Below, piece by piece: positions 11,301 through 21,058 of a stretch of 64,000 bases of DNA. Under the pieces are notes generated by a model. The model ran no database searches. It had not been told where the DNA came from and saw only the letters and a list, made by a program, of their open reading frames with translations. Every line of letters starts with the position of its first letter. The stretch's first letter is position 1. The translations under genes were made by a program, and so were the position numbers. Source of the stretch: Homarus americanus. Taxonomy: Eukaryota > Arthropoda > Malacostraca > Decapoda > Nephropidae. Location: contig NW_024753828.1 of the NCBI RefSeq assembly GCF_018991925.1, forward strand, positions 3,996,007-4,060,006, in the 5' to 3' direction.

Positions 11301-14300
11301 AACTAAGTCTTGCTCTAAACACAGGATACAGTGTACATGTACTACTGATAGTCTTACCTCCAAGCATGGGACCTACGATAAAGCCCATACTAGATGTTGC
11401 ATTAAATGTCCCAAAAACCTGTGATCTCTCTTCTGGAGAAGTTATGTCTGCTAGTAAAGCCCGACATACTGTCTGACTGTGCTTGAATATTCCTGTAAAT
11501 AAGTTGGATATCTAAAAATAACATCAAGCTGGAGGATCATTATCACTGTCTTGACAGGCCTGTAGGAAGCAAGGGGGTAGGGTTATTCTGTCTCCTCATA
11601 TTTTTGCAGTCATGTAGTAAGAGCTACAAAAACAACAGTACTGTAATACAGTAGTTACAGCAATAACAACTTTTACATTACAGAAATGATAAGAAAGGAA
11701 GGGGACACTACATCCCATAATCCATGAAATCTACAGGTTGTGGCAGAGGTTAAATCTCAACATTAATGGTGAGCATTAATTAAAGCAATTAGTACAACTT
11801 TTTCATCACAATCTTAACCCTTGGAAAGGAGTATGGGAGGCATTTTATGGCTTAAAAGCTGAAAACTAATTGAGTCTTAGTACTACAGTACTGTAGCTTG
11901 AGTTAGCATCTTTCCTTGTTCACTGTCAGCCAAACTGGATATACAGAAACAGGCCTCAATCCAGCCATCTCTCAACTTTGGGTAATTTGACCAGGGTAGA
12001 GCCCCAAAGTTTTTGAATTGTGGGGTTTAAGTGTACATACAGTAGTTTGTTGGACAGCTCTGCTTTATAACACACTAATACAGGTAAGTTATGTTTGCAC
12101 ACAACTCCTGCATTATTCATATATGGTAGTAAAGGAAATTCCAGTCTCTCTTTCGAATTGTAAGAATTATTTAAATTGTGTTGATAATCAAAGTGTGTTG
12201 TTAACCTTGCATTTATCTGTAGATCCAACCTGTTTGTACACATGTGGTCAAGGGTAATTTCCCAAACCCACAGTGTAAGTAACTCAGCCTATCTTATAGG
12301 ATAATATTTTATCAACTGGCTTGGTAACTGTTCCAAGGGGAGAGAATATCCAGTTTGAGGTTGAAAAGGTGTCATAGGAAACCCTAATAAGGAAGGAGGG
12401 AGCCTGAATAGAATTCTTCTCACAAATTATATTGTGTGTTTCTCTGTGTTCTCATGGGAGAGTAAGAAACCTTATGGGGGTTCACTGTTTAGTTGAATGG
12501 GACTACTGTATATTGTCTTAATAAAAACAATGATATTTCAATTGTAGTTAAACTTACTAATCTCAAGTGTGGCACGATAAATCACTATTTAAGTACCGTA
12601 ATGTATTGTACCTAAAATAACTAAGTAATGTACTGCATTGTATCTAAAACTCTCAAATACTTTTTACAGTACTAGACATCATATATTGCTCCTTTACACC
12701 AACAACACAGCTTTGTTTCAGCTACTTAAGATTTTTTTTTAGTTTTACACGAATATTACTTGACGAGTGGAAATATCTGTACACGTAAAGACATCATATT
12801 AAAACCTGTCTTTAATAACATACCTGCAATACCTCTGCCCAAAATTATCACCAACAGAGACTGTGAAGACCCAAGCACAAAATAGCTGATGGCAGTCAAT
12901 AGTAGACACACCAGTATCACTCGTCGCCTGCCCACATTATCACTCCACCGACCCTAGTCAGTTTTGAAAGAGACATCATATTTTGAGCTTTTGTAAATTA
13001 TTGTACAGTACTTATTTTAATGTATACATAATACTATATTAAAAAAAAATTATTTGGGAAACAAAATTAGCTTTATTTGACAGTGCAATTCTTATACATT
13101 ACAGTATAGGTACTGTAATGGAAAATTAAATATTCCCTATACAGTCTCTCCTCGACTTACGACGGGGTTCCGTCCCGACAACCAGGTCGTAAGTCGAAAA
13201 GGCTTTGAGAGAGTTGTCTCGTTACCTGGAAATCTCTCATTCCCGGAAGTGCTTTACACCAATTGTTCCGGCTGACGGATATATCACTGTTACCGTACTT
13301 AAAAAAATTAGGTGACAATCTCAGCACAACCTCAGTCATTTTATATAAATGGATGACTGATCCTGAAACCCCTTTTTCTGGCTGAGCATTTATAACACGG
13401 CAGCTCTCATAACACAGAGTAGCTTACTGAAGGGTTCCAAGTCCCCAGTTAAAGCCAACCAGCATTTATCCTGCAGGGTGCCGGGCATGTGTAGATTGAT
13501 GCTGCTATTTTGAGGAAGAAAATTGCACCCGTATTCTTCCACACCATACAATGCTATGGTCCGTGGGAGCTATTTTCTCTCGTGCCAGCCTAAGAATATT
13601 CAAGCACATTGACCACATCTCTGCAAACCTTGGCTCAATAAATTCATCGTGAAAAAGTACCCTCCCCAGTTCTCTGCCTCATATGTTCAAGCACATAATT
13701 AGCTTGTCCACCTGTGATATTAGGTCAGCGCTTTTTGGGGGGAGTAATACACAAGGGGGGCCCCATTATTCATCTCCCCTTTGTTTGTCATTCAACATAC
13801 AGGAGTTTTGTCATTCACAAATTAGGAAACACTTTACTTTTATTTGTCATTTACATCCCATATTTGTTGTTTGGACCTTTGTACTGTCTTGCCAGGCAGA
13901 ATAATTAGACAACACATAAATAAAAGTAATTTTTAATAAAGAAATATAAAATGTATTATTATTTTTAATTTCTTTTGGTATGTACCTTATGTAAGCCCAG
14001 TGCAGCTGTACACTACTGTTGTGTCTAAAATAAACAAGATATTGTATTCAGTCACCATTATGTTGTGCACAGATTTATAAAATATCTTATATATGGTGGG
14101 TTTGTATTGATACTGTAACAGTACTGTACACTAATTCATGAAGTACAGAATATTAATATTGTAAATTATTTTTTTAGTGAAATGTGCAGTTACACACCAG
14201 CTTCATAATTTTGTTCTGAAAACACTATACTGTACAGTGTATCTAAGGCAGCATACACACAGAGATACATTGTTGCGCAACATTGTCTCTGGACTGTTGC

Positions 14301-16702
14301 GCGACTGTCTCGCAACAGTCCAGAAGCACAATTTCGGATGTTTCTTGTTTCCCATCCCACATGGAAAACACAATACAAAGTTGCTCAATCTGGACACATT
14401 TGGCAACACGGAGGATCAGCTGACATTTAGCTTGTGATCTGTGAGGTGGGTTTGCTGACACTTAAGAGCTACATGCATTATTGTTTGCTTTGTAAACAGT
14501 ACTACATGAAGTTGATATCTTTTATTTTCAGCATCATGTGGACAAGTGAAACAACACTTTCTGTAACTGAGATGCCACATGGTTATCCTTTGTGAGATGT
14601 CACATGCCCAGACTATAAAAACTGAGGAAAAAAAAGATGCCATACAGAAATAATGAGAAGTCGGATGATGTTTTGTAGTTAACTTTCTACATACTTTTTA
14701 TTTGCATGAAATAATTATAATCTGCCCTCTGCCTCGGAACCAACCCCCCATCCCCGTGTGCCCAGCCATCTTTTCTACTAATGTAAGTGTTAAAAAACCT
14801 AATATTATTGATATTTCTCTTAATTATTAATTGTGTGTGCATACCATCATAAAGTTAAGATAAAATTTTTACTACAACATAGTTGTGTGTCGTCAAAAAG
14901 TGGAGTTTGGGGGTCGGCCTGGTCTCTATTTCAATTAATCCCATATGTTATGTTGTTCACTCTATGCGTTTCTCACTTTCCGCGGTACCCTGTGGGTTGT
15001 ATTAACCGCGTAAAGTGAGGGTTGACTGTATCTTTGTGTGTACGAGGGTTAAGGTATTTGTGCATTTTATCCTTCTATATCTCAGTGTTAGATTGTCATC
15101 ATGGGTCTAAAGCATGTGTTAAGTACAAAGAGTGTGTCAGAGTGTATGAGGGACAGAAAAAGTAGAACATCAGAGTTAAACTTAGAAGTTTTAAAAAGAG
15201 TTGACAGTGGTGAGAATGCAGTCTTCATCACCCACATGATGAGTCTGCCTCCTACCACTAGTCATTCCATGATTAAGATGAATTGTAAAGTTGGACAGAG
15301 AGCTAAGTCCGCTGCTAAACTTTTGGCTACAAAAACAACAACGCTGAGTACAACAACAAACTATATATTCTAAAGGTGTCTGCTTGTTTATTCTTTGTTT
15401 GGACATCATAGGGTACAGTGGCAATGAACTGGAAGGTAACTCAACCTTATTACATTAAATCTTATGACAGAAAATTCCCCTTTCTTTTTTTATGAAAGAT
15501 GTTAGGAACAAACAGAAAATTACCCCCCCCCCCTTATTCACTTATTCCATTAACTCTTCGGGGAAATATTCCCTAATATCAGTCGCTTCAGTATCCTCCA
15601 TATATTTTAGGACATAACCATGAAAAATAACACTGACCCTTTTACACACCACATCCCATATTAATTTGATTTTACGTGTTATTCAGAGAAAACTAAAGTA
15701 CAGGGGCCACTACCATATTTGAAACTAAAGTCATCACACCTAGAGATACTACAGTACAGTATAAATACTGAGACAAAATTGAGACACTGTACATGAAGAA
15801 CACATTGACAGAAATAATATACTGTAAACATACCACTACTGGACTGCTTAATAACTGGATAGCGCCATAGACGGATGTGACGCACCCAGCAGTGAAGTGG
15901 GAGACACCCAAGTTCTTTACCAATGGCAGAATCAAGGGGAGAATTAGGCTCACTCCAAACAGGTCCTGAAATAAGAGTACTGTACTATATTTGTGCATTA
16001 ATCCTTTTTACTTACTCTTAAGTGGTATGCCAACAGTCAGCACATACTAAGAGTATTAGTTCTTGGGTGCCAAAACAACAGTATAATTTTAATTGCATGA
16101 AAATTTTCAATTTCACTGTCTTGAGATTAAAATCAGAGTAAATTATTGTGATGGTAATACTATATAAGATTTACTCCATTGTATTTTAACTATTCATACC
16201 ATAATTAAAATTACAGTATTCTTAATTGAAAAGCAATTTCTCATAAATGAAGATCCGGAGATGAAATTTAATTTTATGACTGAGAGGAAGATATAAATGA
16301 CCTGAGAGACCATCATCATTACCATTTTTTAGTAATTTTCCATGATTGCATAAGTTAGCCATGCTGCACTTGAGACAATGGAAGAGACCAACTGGACCAA
16401 GAGATGCATGAGTTTGAATAAGGAAGGGAGGAGAGATACGGGTAGGCCAAGAATGACATGGAGAGAAGTTGTAAGATATGACTTCAGACACAAGAACCTG
16501 ACAAGAGAGGCTGCAAGATACCCTGCAACTTGGAAAACTGCCATCAGGTTATCACAGCTAATCCACACAAGTATGGAAAAAGGCCACAAAACAGTGATTA
16601 TGATGGCAACTGTAATATATCATTAGCAATAGAAAACTTTAAAATATAACTTACCAAAAATCCTATTATGTAGATGAGTCGATGAATTCTATAAGTCTTC
16701 AT
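5174..16702 (-). CDS. MFSD9: MFSD9-like major facilitator transporter, 8 exons, complete
   Basis: Joining exons 16702-16655, 15965-15834, 12953-12824, 11492-11358, 11072-10998, 9578-9325, 8397-8164 and 5359-5174 gives 1194 nt and a 397-residue protein with a terminal TAA. Every junction is GT-AG and intron phases run 0,0,1,1,1,0,0 without conflict. Residues 14-40 hold DLFGVSLILPLILPL in helix 1. Residues 61-72 hold the MFS motif A, GRWSDNVGRRRV, after helix 2. Residues around 104-120 (GIFKHSQTVCRALLADI) and GFIVGPMLGG near 140-149 match the MFSD9/TetA-like drug:H+ antiporter subgroup. The length equals that of bacterial TetA proteins and is shorter than human MFSD9. Start: an in-frame TAA lies two codons upstream of the ATG, with A at -3. 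Substrate unknown; the subfamily call rests on remembered family patterns. Confidence 0.88.
5748..6447. mobile_element. Tigger deletion derivative, 700 bp, TA flanked
   Basis: The left end CAGTTGGTCCTCATATTACG is repeated inverted at the right end (6424-6447) and both sides have TA. The interior at 5930-6070 keeps a plus-strand open frame ending SDSDNYSEDMDLYELWGV, which reads like the acidic tail of a transposase, followed by a 3' untranslated stretch. Positions 6138-6447 are nearly identical to 14719-15028. This is a non-autonomous internal-deletion copy. Confidence 0.82.
6514..7373. mobile_element. Tigger MITE derived from the 60188-62822 family
   Basis: An 860-bp copy with TA on both sides and terminal CAGTGGTCCCTCGGTTAACG, matched inverted at the right end. 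Positions 6672-6790 match the region just after the transposase tail of the full element (60345-60470). Positions near 6795 onward match the start-codon region and beyond (62260-62400). The middle of the transposase was therefore lost in one internal deletion. Confidence 0.86.
8164..8397 (-). CDS. MFSD9: MFSD9-like exon 7 (helices 8-11)
   Basis: 234 nt, phase 0 at both ends. It encodes GIISAMAGFFMGPVSKF, then YGSLLLTLSLLGLTVAP and a third hydrophobic segment before RVSGTAVTISRCEPSK. Donor GTAAGT is perfect. In MFS proteins this span covers the C-terminal repeat of motif A and its helices. Confidence 0.88.
8700..9070. other. GC-richer intronic island, origin unknown
   Basis: About 370 bp in an MFSD9 intron stands out by base composition from AT-rich flanks. 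It holds a short plus-strand open frame (8709-8936), followed in the same frame by a stop and further open sequence rich in H and P. I recognise no family; a decayed retroelement is the likeliest reading. Confidence 0.35.
9325..9578 (-). CDS. MFSD9: MFSD9-like exon 6 (central loop, helices 7-8)
   Basis: 254 nt, phase 1 to phase 0. It carries the polar cytosolic loop between the two six-helix halves (residues about 180-205), then DVFLIRFFLSFSTLVYRSNF (helix 7) and PKVIGYLISFQ (start of helix 8). Acceptor TTTCTTCCTCAG and donor GTAAGA are good. Confidence 0.88.
10030..10310 (+). mobile_element. Probable tRNA-derived SINE copy
   Basis: GGTTCAATATCC at 10085-10096 resembles a pol III B box, and about 35 bp upstream lies GTCAACATGCTTGGCTTGC, a weak A-box context. 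The following phrase is unlike the flanks. No tail or target duplication was defined. Confidence 0.4.
10435..10620 (+). mobile_element. LINE 3' tail fragment
   Basis: The ending GTGTGGAAAATGCCCACAAA with ATGATGATGA matches the 3' ends of LINE copies at 16550-16615 and 31830-31870 (AGCGTGGAAAATGGC). The upstream part GGGAAGGACATCCAG recurs inverted near 54690. It is a truncated 3' end. Confidence 0.55.
10998..11072 (-). CDS. MFSD9: MFSD9-like exon 5 (helix 6)
   Basis: 75 nt, phase 1 at both ends, preceded by a strong T-rich acceptor (TTTTTTTTATTTCAG). It encodes a short loop and one hydrophobic helix (FSVVCNLGALFFLLDF). It is too short to stand out as an open frame and is called from phase and context. 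Confidence 0.8.
11358..11492 (-). CDS. MFSD9: MFSD9-like exon 4 (loop and helix 5)
   Basis: 135 nt, phase 1 at both ends. It encodes the conserved KHSQTVCRALLADITSPEER stretch followed by a motif-C-like helix 5 (FNATSSMGFIVGPMLGG), the antiporter signature region. The polypyrimidine tract and ACAG acceptor are clear. Confidence 0.9.
12824..12953 (-). CDS. MFSD9: MFSD9-like exon 3 (motif A, helices 3-4)
   Basis: 130 nt, entering in phase 0 and leaving in phase 1. It begins GRWSDNVGRRRV, a near-perfect MFS motif A (GxxSDxxGRR), then VILVCLLLTAISYFVLG (helix 3) and LLVIILGRGIAG (helix 4). Donor GTATGT. Confidence 0.9.
13142..13289. mobile_element. Short chimeric Tigger-like MITE
   Basis: The left end CAGTCTCTCCTCGACTTACG belongs to the CGACTTACGAC family. 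The right half (about 13205-13289), read on the minus strand, matches the left end of the 24600 element: CAGTGATAT, a CCGG-AACAATTGGTGTA stretch and a CTCTCATTCC-type segment. TA precedes the left end; the right flank is TTA. Two families appear joined. Confidence 0.55.
14283..14322. repeat. Perfect short hairpin
   Basis: GGACTGTTGCG and CGCAACAGTCC form an 11-bp perfect stem with a 9-nt loop, next to the palindromic TTGTTGCGCAACA at 14271-14283. It lies in an intron of the MFSD9-like gene and may be part of an unrecognised MITE. Confidence 0.55.
14719..15028. mobile_element. Right part of a Tigger copy (as 6138-6447)
   Basis: Nearly identical to 6138-6447, including ATGTAAGTGTTAAAAAACCT and the terminal CCGCGTAA...TTGACTG end, here GTTGACTGTA. 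The left part is missing. The near identity of the two copies suggests activity not long ago. Confidence 0.8.
15101..15373 (+). pseudogene. Tigger transposase N-terminal HTH fragment
   Basis: A 90-residue open frame beginning MGLKHVLSTKSVSECMRD, then SELNLEVLKRVDSGENAVFI, the centromere-protein-B/Psq-type helix-turn-helix start of pogo-family transposases (K-x-E-V-L-K-R-x-D-x-G pattern). AKSAAKLLATKTT follows and the frame ends early. It begins about 70 bp past the Tigger end at 15028, so it probably belongs to an adjacent or rearranged copy of the same family. No DDE part follows. Confidence 0.65.
15834..15965 (-). CDS. MFSD9: MFSD9-like exon 2 (helices 1-2)
   Basis: 132 nt, phase 0 at both ends. 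The acceptor is CTCTTATTTCAG and the donor GTATGT. It encodes residues 17-60, the remainder of helix 1, a short loop (KNLGVSHFTAG) and helix 2 ending LLSSPVV. Confidence 0.87.
16330..16615 (+). mobile_element. LINE 3' end (C-terminal coding and tail)
   Basis: The plus-strand frame from 16378 reads NWTKRCMSLNKEGRRDTGRP then MTWREVVRYD and LTREAARYPATWKTAIR, the conserved C-terminus of an RT-type LINE also seen at 31640-31800. A GTATGGAAAAAGGCCACAAA tail follows. It is 5'-truncated and inserted in MFSD9 intron 1. Confidence 0.78.
16655..16702 (-). CDS. MFSD9: MFSD9-like exon 1 (residues 1-16)
   Basis: 48 nt from the ATG to the donor GTAAGT-like site (plus-strand TTAC at 16651-16654). It encodes the short cytosolic N-terminus and the start of helix 1 (MKTYRIHRLIYIIGFL). 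It ends in phase 0 and joins exon 2 at GAC, giving GFLDLFGVS, the hallmark of the family. Confidence 0.82.
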
Positions 16703-16859
16703 AATTTATTTCAAACTATGTATGGCACCATCTGCTATTCAATTCAATTTACTAAACTTTGGTTTGTAATCAAAGGTAAATTTAATCTTCCTGTAATTAA
16801 AATACAGCACAGGTTAGGGTAAGTAGTTTTGATAGATTAGGGTCTTAATTTTTCTTAAA

Positions 16860-17096
16860 CTATCAAGGTGATGGGTGTTGATGGTACAGTGGTAACTTTG
16901 TAACTCTCACTAATATGTCAAGGGTTGAACCTCTGCCTGGACGCACATCAGACGGGTGTTATCCAGTGTGACACTACCAAACATCACAGGTTTCCTGGTC
17001 TCCAGTTTCCTCCTGTACTAACACAGGCTAGACCAACTACCCGAATGGCTAGTGTGCTGATAAATGGTAAAAATTATAAAAAAAAAAAAAAAAAAC
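16860..17096 (+). mobile_element. tRNA-derived SINE with poly-A tail
   Basis: A GATGGTACAGTGGTAAC region (A-box-like) is followed at 16922-16933 by GGGTTGAACCTC (B-box-like). A body then follows sharing phrases with 33990-34205 (CCTGGACGCAC, CTACCAAACAT, GGTTTCCTCCTGTA). It ends in an A-rich tail at 17078-17095. Two diverged copies with the same order support a SINE family. Confidence 0.68.
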
Positions 17097-17488
17097 AGGA
17101 ATATTTGTACATAAAATGACCTGACCTAGTGACCTAACCTAAATTAAGAGTTATCATCTTCTATCATCATTAATAAAATAAATTCTTAGCTATGAAATGA
17201 GCCAACAAAACTTCCCAGGCATAAGCAATGGTGCAACGGTGTCTGTCGTAGCTCTCATTTCACATATACTGTATAACATTCAGGACAGAAGAAATTTAAA
17301 AATTATATAACAAAAAAAGGTTTGAATCCTTGTTCACTTTTTGGCCTTCTCGTGAGGTAAGAAATGTCCTCAAGTTCCTGGTTCAGGCACATAACTGTTA
17401 CTGTAGTCACCTAACTTCCATTAGGGTATTCAAGGTATTGGAATGACCCTGTCTGTATTTCTGCACCATCACCAATAATGTAGGCAGT

Positions 17489-17763
17489 GGCTAAATTACA
17501 GGCCATGGCAAAATAGCATGACAGGCTAAACTACCGGTCACGGCTATATCCCGACAGGTTGTTTTGGGCTATTTTGCCGGTCCTTACCTAACCTAAGAAA
17601 TAATTTTTTTTTACATAAATATCATATGTCATGTTTTTCTTTGCATACTAGTACTGTACTACAATAAATGCTATTGTCATTACTTCTAATACACACACAA
17701 AGGACTGGTAAAATATCCCCAAACAGCCTGTCAGGCTATTTTACCGTGACTGGTAATTTAGCC
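17489..17763. mobile_element. 275-bp inverted-repeat MITE
   Basis: GGCTAAATTACAGGCCATGG at the left and its inverse at 17735-17763 continue as arms of about 60 bp, with a 33-bp insertion in the left arm. GGTCC/GGACT borders the inner ends. The superfamily is unknown. Confidence 0.65.
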
Positions 17764-17805
17764 TAACCAAATAAAGTGTAATGAGGCATATCATGTCTAC
17801 CACCT

Positions 17806-18356
17806 GAATATTCAGTAGAGGTGTAGACAACGGCTACCACCAGAAGTTGTTTGTTGATTTTCCTTATTTTTCCTATACTTATTGTTTTGATGATTCTAAG
17901 TACAGTATATTAAAAGAAACAAAAACTTTCTATTATGATTTTAAGTATTTTTAAGATTTTTTTCATTTACTCTATCCTTTGACCATAAATTCCTTGTTAG
18001 TGGGCGGGGCATGAAGGATGAGGGAATTACGGGGTAAAAACTCAGCAAACACTGATGTTATGGCATTAAAATTACGTCTCTAGGTGCATTTGTAACGCCA
18101 AAAACAATTTTCTTACCTTTAATGAGTCCCATTTTTGTGTTTAATATCATATGTGTATTGTGTTTAATAATGCATATAACCTAATAAAACCTGACCTAAC
18201 ATACCCAAACTATGGTTATGTTAGGTCAGGTTCTATTGGGTTCAATGCATTGTCGTTTCCATTTTTGTGTTTAATATATTAGTGTAGAAAAAAATTCAAC
18301 CAATTCCGACAATTCCTTCTGGTGGTAGCCATTGTCTACACCTTTACTGAATATTC
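17806..18356. mobile_element. 551-bp MITE with 41-bp terminal inverted repeats
   Basis: The left end starts GAATATTCAGTAGAGGTGTA and the right end carries the inverse with only two changes over 41 bp. Inside is a separate long hairpin at 18169-18251 with arms around AACCTGACCTAACATA. Its interior phrase GGGCATGAAGGATGAGGG resembles 22028-22050 in the element at 21857-22501. Confidence 0.72.
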
Positions 18357-18794
18357 TATCATCAGTAATCCTAGTTTAATCTCCAATTTCACAGTACTAA
18401 TAAGATGTCACCCTTTACCTACACATTTCCGGTCCATAGTCTAACCGATTACCTCTGTAATTACTCAGCAATGGACATATATTCAGTTCAATCAGTATGC
18501 TTTTGACAGAGAACAACCATTATAATTAATGAAGGCTTATGTTACTATCTACAGCCCCCTGACTTGGTCCTACTTAAAGTAATATCCTCACTACCACAGC
18601 ACCTTAACTCACTAACATAACATACTCCTATGACATAACCACCTCGGAGGAAAATGTTTAGCAGTTATATAAAACCCTCTGGTGATATTAATTAACCACC
18701 ACTTGATATATGCACTCTACACTTCTTAGAGCTGTATTAGTAATCAATTCACATTTCATTAATATTCTTCAGACTAATTAGTGTAAACCTTCAC

Positions 18795-18878
18795 GTCCTG
18801 GCCGCAGTGTTTATCTTCCGCGCGGTTTCAGAATCTGGAGTTAGTGGAGTAACGAACCCGGGTCCGGGGTCGGTTAGG
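18795..18878. promoter_or_regulatory. CpG-rich patch between the two genes, candidate promoter
   Basis: About 80 bp holds CCGCGCGG, AACGAACCCGGG and TCCGGGGTCGG in otherwise AT-rich spacer, 2.1 kb upstream of the MFSD9 start and 4.2 kb upstream of NT5C2 exon 1a. It abuts the 3' end of a minus-strand LINE fragment. It could be an untranslated first exon or promoter for either gene, or repeat-derived. Confidence 0.25.
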
Positions 18879-19090
18879 TCTACTTTACTTACTTTTATCC
18901 TCTTCACTACTGATCGGCTCGTTAGCCGCTTGGGCGATCGGTCACGTCTCTGTTACGCACTGTTGGCAAGTACTGGGCATGCACCAGCTCCTGAATTACC
19001 TGAACCTGCTCCTGTGTTGGTCAAGTCTGGTTTTGAATGAGCTCACACTCGGTGCCGTCACCCCCGAACCTCCTGAGGGATAATGGGTTT
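18879..19090 (-). mobile_element. CR1-like LINE 3' end with AAGTA-type tail
   Basis: Read on the minus strand, it ends GGTGAAGAGGATAAAAGTAA-like sequence and carries the GTGCATGCCCAGTACTTGCC and GACTTGACCAACAC stretches found in plus orientation at 20040-20240. It is an inverted copy of the same 3' end about 1 kb away. Confidence 0.75.
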
Positions 19091-19309
19091 GGAATATGGA
19101 GGTAATAATGGTAATAATTTAGGGCTCTTATAGTCAAGTAGTATATTAAAAACTGTATCTAGATAGCTCAATGTGCAATTCATCTATCCTGTATGGAAGG
19201 TATGCCTCCAGATGTGCATTTTCGTTTACATTTATAGCTGAAATTAAAATCGAACCAATATCCAATTCCACAACTTGATTGGAACAACACTATTTTTTCT
19301 ATTATTTTC

Positions 19310-19380
19310 GCCAATTTATCAGCTAACAAGCCGATCAGTAGCGAAGTGGATAAAAGTAAAAGTAAGTAAAAGACCTGAAA
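19310..19380 (+). mobile_element. LINE terminal scrap with AAGTA tail
   Basis: Contains CCGATCAGTAGCGAAGTGGA followed by TAAAAGTAAAAGTAAGTAAA, the extreme 3' end of the CR1-like family. Only the last ~70 bp is present. Confidence 0.6.
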
Positions 19381-19621
19381 TCATCATCTTGTAGTCTATG
19401 GTATTTTCGGCTAAAATTAACGGTAGATAGAGTTTACTTTCAATTTTGCGTTTGTACCACTGTATTTGTCAAATGTCAAGCCCACAGTGACATTACAGTA
19501 ACGTTCAATATTGGTCACATTATCTAGCCAAAGATATCAAATTATCTGTACTGTACTCGAAAACTACAACATAGAGTAAAGCAACAAAACTAGTCCTAGA
19601 CTAAGCACATTTACCCAAAGA

Positions 19622-20240
19622 AGACAGTGTAATTAAATGAAGTTCTCGGGCCACTGTGAGAAGAAGGTGAATCTTTTACTTTTACTTTTATCCTCTTCAC
19701 CACTGATCGGTTCGTTAGCCGCTTGGGCCATCGGTCACGTCTCTGATTAGGTCTTATAAGAAGGTCTTCAAGAGTGAGGTGCTTCCCCGCCTAGAATACT
19801 GTCACCCCGTCTGGTCTCTGAGATATGATTAAAAATGTCCACAGGAGGGCCACCAGACTGGTGCCTGTATTGCGGCACCTCAGTTATCCAGAGATTAGAG
19901 TGCCTGCAACTACCTAGCTTATACTACAGGCGGACAAGGGGTGACCTAATTGACGTGTATAAACATCTCAAAGGGCACTTCTCAGTCCATACCTGGACAG
20001 TGAGGGTAAAATTTTTTGGAGAGTTGTGAACTCTTGGAACAACCTGCCAGAAAGTGTTGTGACGGCACCGAGTGTGAGCTCTTTCAAGACAAGACTTGAC
20101 CAACACTGGAGCAGGTTCAGGTACATTCAGGAGCTGGTGCATGCCCAGTACTTGCCAACAGTGCCTGACAGAGACGTGACCGATCGCCCAAACGGCTAAC
20201 GAGCCGATCAGTGGTGAAGAGGATAAAAGTAAGTAAAAAA
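19622..20240 (+). mobile_element. CR1-like LINE fragments, rearranged
   Basis: A short RT piece at 19630-19670 matches the left edge of the window. It is followed by a reversed 3'-end scrap (19675-19750). An RT C-terminal segment from about 19755 then includes LECLQLPSLYYRRTRGDLID and VYKHLKGHFSVHT. The end includes NNLPESVVTAPS- and TRLDQHWSRFR-like translation. The copy terminates with the AAGTA-rich tail at 20222-20240. Several frameshifts show it is dead. Confidence 0.78.
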
Positions 20241-21058
20241 AGTAAAGTTGAAACACTACAAACCACGACCGATCTCCTTCAACAGCTAAGAATTTTAGTG
20301 GGATATATATTTCTTGACATCACTAACATTAAAGTTTGTTGCTTACTATTTATTTTTTACTTTACGCGCCAAATAATACTGTACTCCAAATTGAACTTCA
20401 ATAAATCCGAATACCCTGTACTGAGATATAACTGAATCACTAATTTAATAGATTATAAACTACTCATTTTCATTTAATATACTAATTGAGGGTATAAATG
20501 GGGATATTTTTAATTAGATATATGAACATAGTTTTCAATAAAGTCAACCAATTATACGGGATGATTTTGGGGTTCATACTAGGAGTGATAATGAGAGGGT
20601 GAGAGCAGACGACCACTACCTGAGGCCTCCACCATCACCCACCTGGGACGTCTACTCCTGTTAATTATAATCCCACTAAGTCACCTGGACACGGATATGA
20701 AACTTACTGAATGAAAATTGTTACTTGAAGACTTCATAGTTATTGATTGTATATTATTTCTGCGGAAGATTTTAAGATAAATGAATTATATCGTATTTTT
20801 TTAACACTACCTGGAAAGTTAGTTGATTGGAAAGGAAAATAAAAAGTGAATTGAAGTTGTAGATAAGTATAGTAACTGAGGACTCCCGGCTTTAGGCTGC
20901 AACAACTTCGTCTTGTTATTCAGTTAAAAGGTAAGTTTCTCTAATGGGAATTAGTTTTAGATAAAATTTAATTGACTAAAGTGATAGCAGTATGTGTTAG
21001 TGATTGGCTTCATTCCATGCATTCCTTAAGTCCTTCACAGATGTATTTGGTTTAATAG
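20241..21058. other. Spacer, no gene recognised
   Basis: AT-rich sequence with a more GC-rich stretch at 20590-20690 (CCACTACCTGAGGCCTCCAC). I see no family match, splice-flanked open frame or RNA gene. Confidence 0.4.
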
